42,764 nucleotides of DNA from JANPLG01 sp964609085 (GTDB lineage Bacteria > Armatimonadota > SYMT01), in assembly GCA_964609085.1 (NCBI GenBank), contig CAZSRZ010000039.1, forward strand, positions 1-42,764. Direction: 5' to 3'. The translations under genes were made by a program, and so were the position numbers. Positions within the stretch are counted from its first letter, which is position 1; the number at the start of each line of letters is the position of its first letter. A model generated the notes under the pieces. It had not been told where the DNA came from. It made no database searches and worked only from the letters and a program-made list of their open reading frames with translations. Positions 42,262 to 42,764 of this stretch are shown one piece after another.

Positions 42262-42267
42262 TATACT
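42262..42267 (+). promoter_or_regulatory. Candidate -10 element for the PSCyt1 gene
   Basis: TATACT lies 48 bases before the ATG at 42316. The hexamer is identical to the -10 at 1268. The predicted -35 position (around 42239) does not match consensus. Confidence 0.35.
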
Positions 42268-42315
42268 GGGAACCGGGTCCGAGACCGGGCTCGGAGCACG
42301 ATCAGGAGAGAGCGG

Positions 42316-42764
42316 ATGGGGATGGTCTGCGGTAGCCGGGCACAGCGAAGCGGGTCTGCGCTGCTGGCCTCGTTCATCGGCCTGATGCTCCTTCCCCAGT
42401 GGGTCCACGGAGGACCAGCCGCAGCCCCAGTTCGGTTTGATCGCGATGTCCGGCCCATCCTGGCGGATCACTGTTTCGCATGCCATGGTCCCGATGCGCA
42501 GGCTCGGCAAGCCGGATTGCGACTGGATCTGCGCACTGAGGCGGTGCGCAGGGGTGCGATCGTGCCGGGTAATCCGGCCCGGTCGACCTTGATCCAGCGG
42601 GTGGAAACCACCGACCCCTTGCGCCGAATGCCCCCACCGTCTGCTCACAAATCGCTCAGTCGCAGCGATGCGAGCATCCTCCGGCAGTGGGTGAGCAGCG
42701 GCGCGGCGTACACCGCCCACTGGGCGCTGATGCCGTTACCGGACCGGGTTCCGCTTCCCCGCGT
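42316..42764 (+). CDS. PSCyt1-type cytochrome c protein, N-terminal part; runs off the window
   Basis: The first 149 residues are visible. A signal segment (LLASFIGLMLLPQWVHG) is followed by VRFDRDVRPILADHCFACHGP, the CxxCH haem site of the Planctomycete-type cytochrome c domain, and then GLRLDLRTEAVRRGAIVPGNP and RRMPPP, its hallmark segments. Such proteins usually continue into DUF1549 and DUF1553 and total about 800-1,100 residues. AGGAG lies seven bases before the ATG. DUF1501 partners are normally adjacent; one exists at 19072 but far away, so another may follow the window. Confidence 0.9.
   Translation, partial: MGMVCGSRAQRSGSALLASFIGLMLLPQWVHGGPAAAPVRFDRDVRPILADHCFACHGPDAQARQAGLRLDLRTEAVRRGAIVPGNPARSTLIQRVETTDPLRRMPPPSAHKSLSRSDASILRQWVSSGAAYTAHWALMPLPDRVPLPR

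Noticed and set aside
1..42764. tRNA, rRNA or CRISPR features
   Set aside because: No T-arm GTTCGAATC-like motif in a cloverleaf context, no rRNA segments and no regularly spaced short repeats were found on reading.

Overview
The window is a GC-rich chromosomal segment from a diderm bacterium. The gene content points most strongly to Armatimonadota, with Planctomycetota or a neighbouring lineage as the alternative. Supporting signs are an outer-membrane-type protein with an SLH-like N-terminus, a DUF1501 protein and a Planctomycete-type cytochrome c (PSCyt1) protein, a BamB-like PQQ-propeller protein, a TPR/CRTAC pair, split glycine decarboxylase subunits, and a HisKA_2 kinase with an ANTAR response regulator. 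No rRNA, tRNA, CRISPR array or intact insertion sequence was seen. Taxonomy is inference only.

Layout. Positions 1-1216 hold the end of purF and all of purN. Positions 1391-9306 are the most rearranged part. An ANTAR response regulator and a GAF-GAF-HisKA_2 kinase, probably a PdtaR/PdtaS-like pair, are separated by 5.7 kb. That interval holds an AAA ATPase/TOPRIM-like (DUF4276) pair resembling anti-phage modules, then two tandem SGNH hydrolase-like genes. About 350 bp spanning the DUF4276/kinase junction is present twice, once on each side of the SGNH block. The copies create a truncated kinase start on the left and, on the right, a chimeric reading frame joining a carbamoyltransferase-like start to a DUF4276 end.

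Positions 9361-20481 hold an RNase D family exonuclease, a coupled three-gene minus-strand set (S9 peptidase, GT-C membrane glycosyltransferase with TPR tail, PQQ propeller), a PrcB-domain lipoprotein, a ManD/RspA-type enolase-superfamily enzyme and a DUF1501 protein. Positions 20823-24779 are the glycine cleavage operon gcvT-gcvPA-gcvPB, without gcvH. Positions 24884-36046 carry a STAS protein, a BCAM0308-like protein, mnmA with a YtxH protein, an M81 peptidase beside a membrane CxxCH protein, a methyltransferase-like protein, a TPR/CRTAC pair, a radical SAM protein and an RlpA protein. Positions 36429-39162 carry an SLH/outer-membrane protein, an SDR and a sugar isomerase/epimerase.

Positions 39285-42210 look like a compact peptide-modification system. 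A 31-residue peptide gene with a very strong ribosome binding site is followed by a long GC-rich hairpin, then by overlapping genes for an HPr-kinase-like protein, an S24/S26 (SipW-type) peptidase and a nucleotidyltransferase-fold protein. The usual lasso-peptide cyclase genes are absent. This cluster and the nested island at 2018-7658 are the two best candidates for something undescribed. The window ends inside a PSCyt1-type cytochrome c gene.
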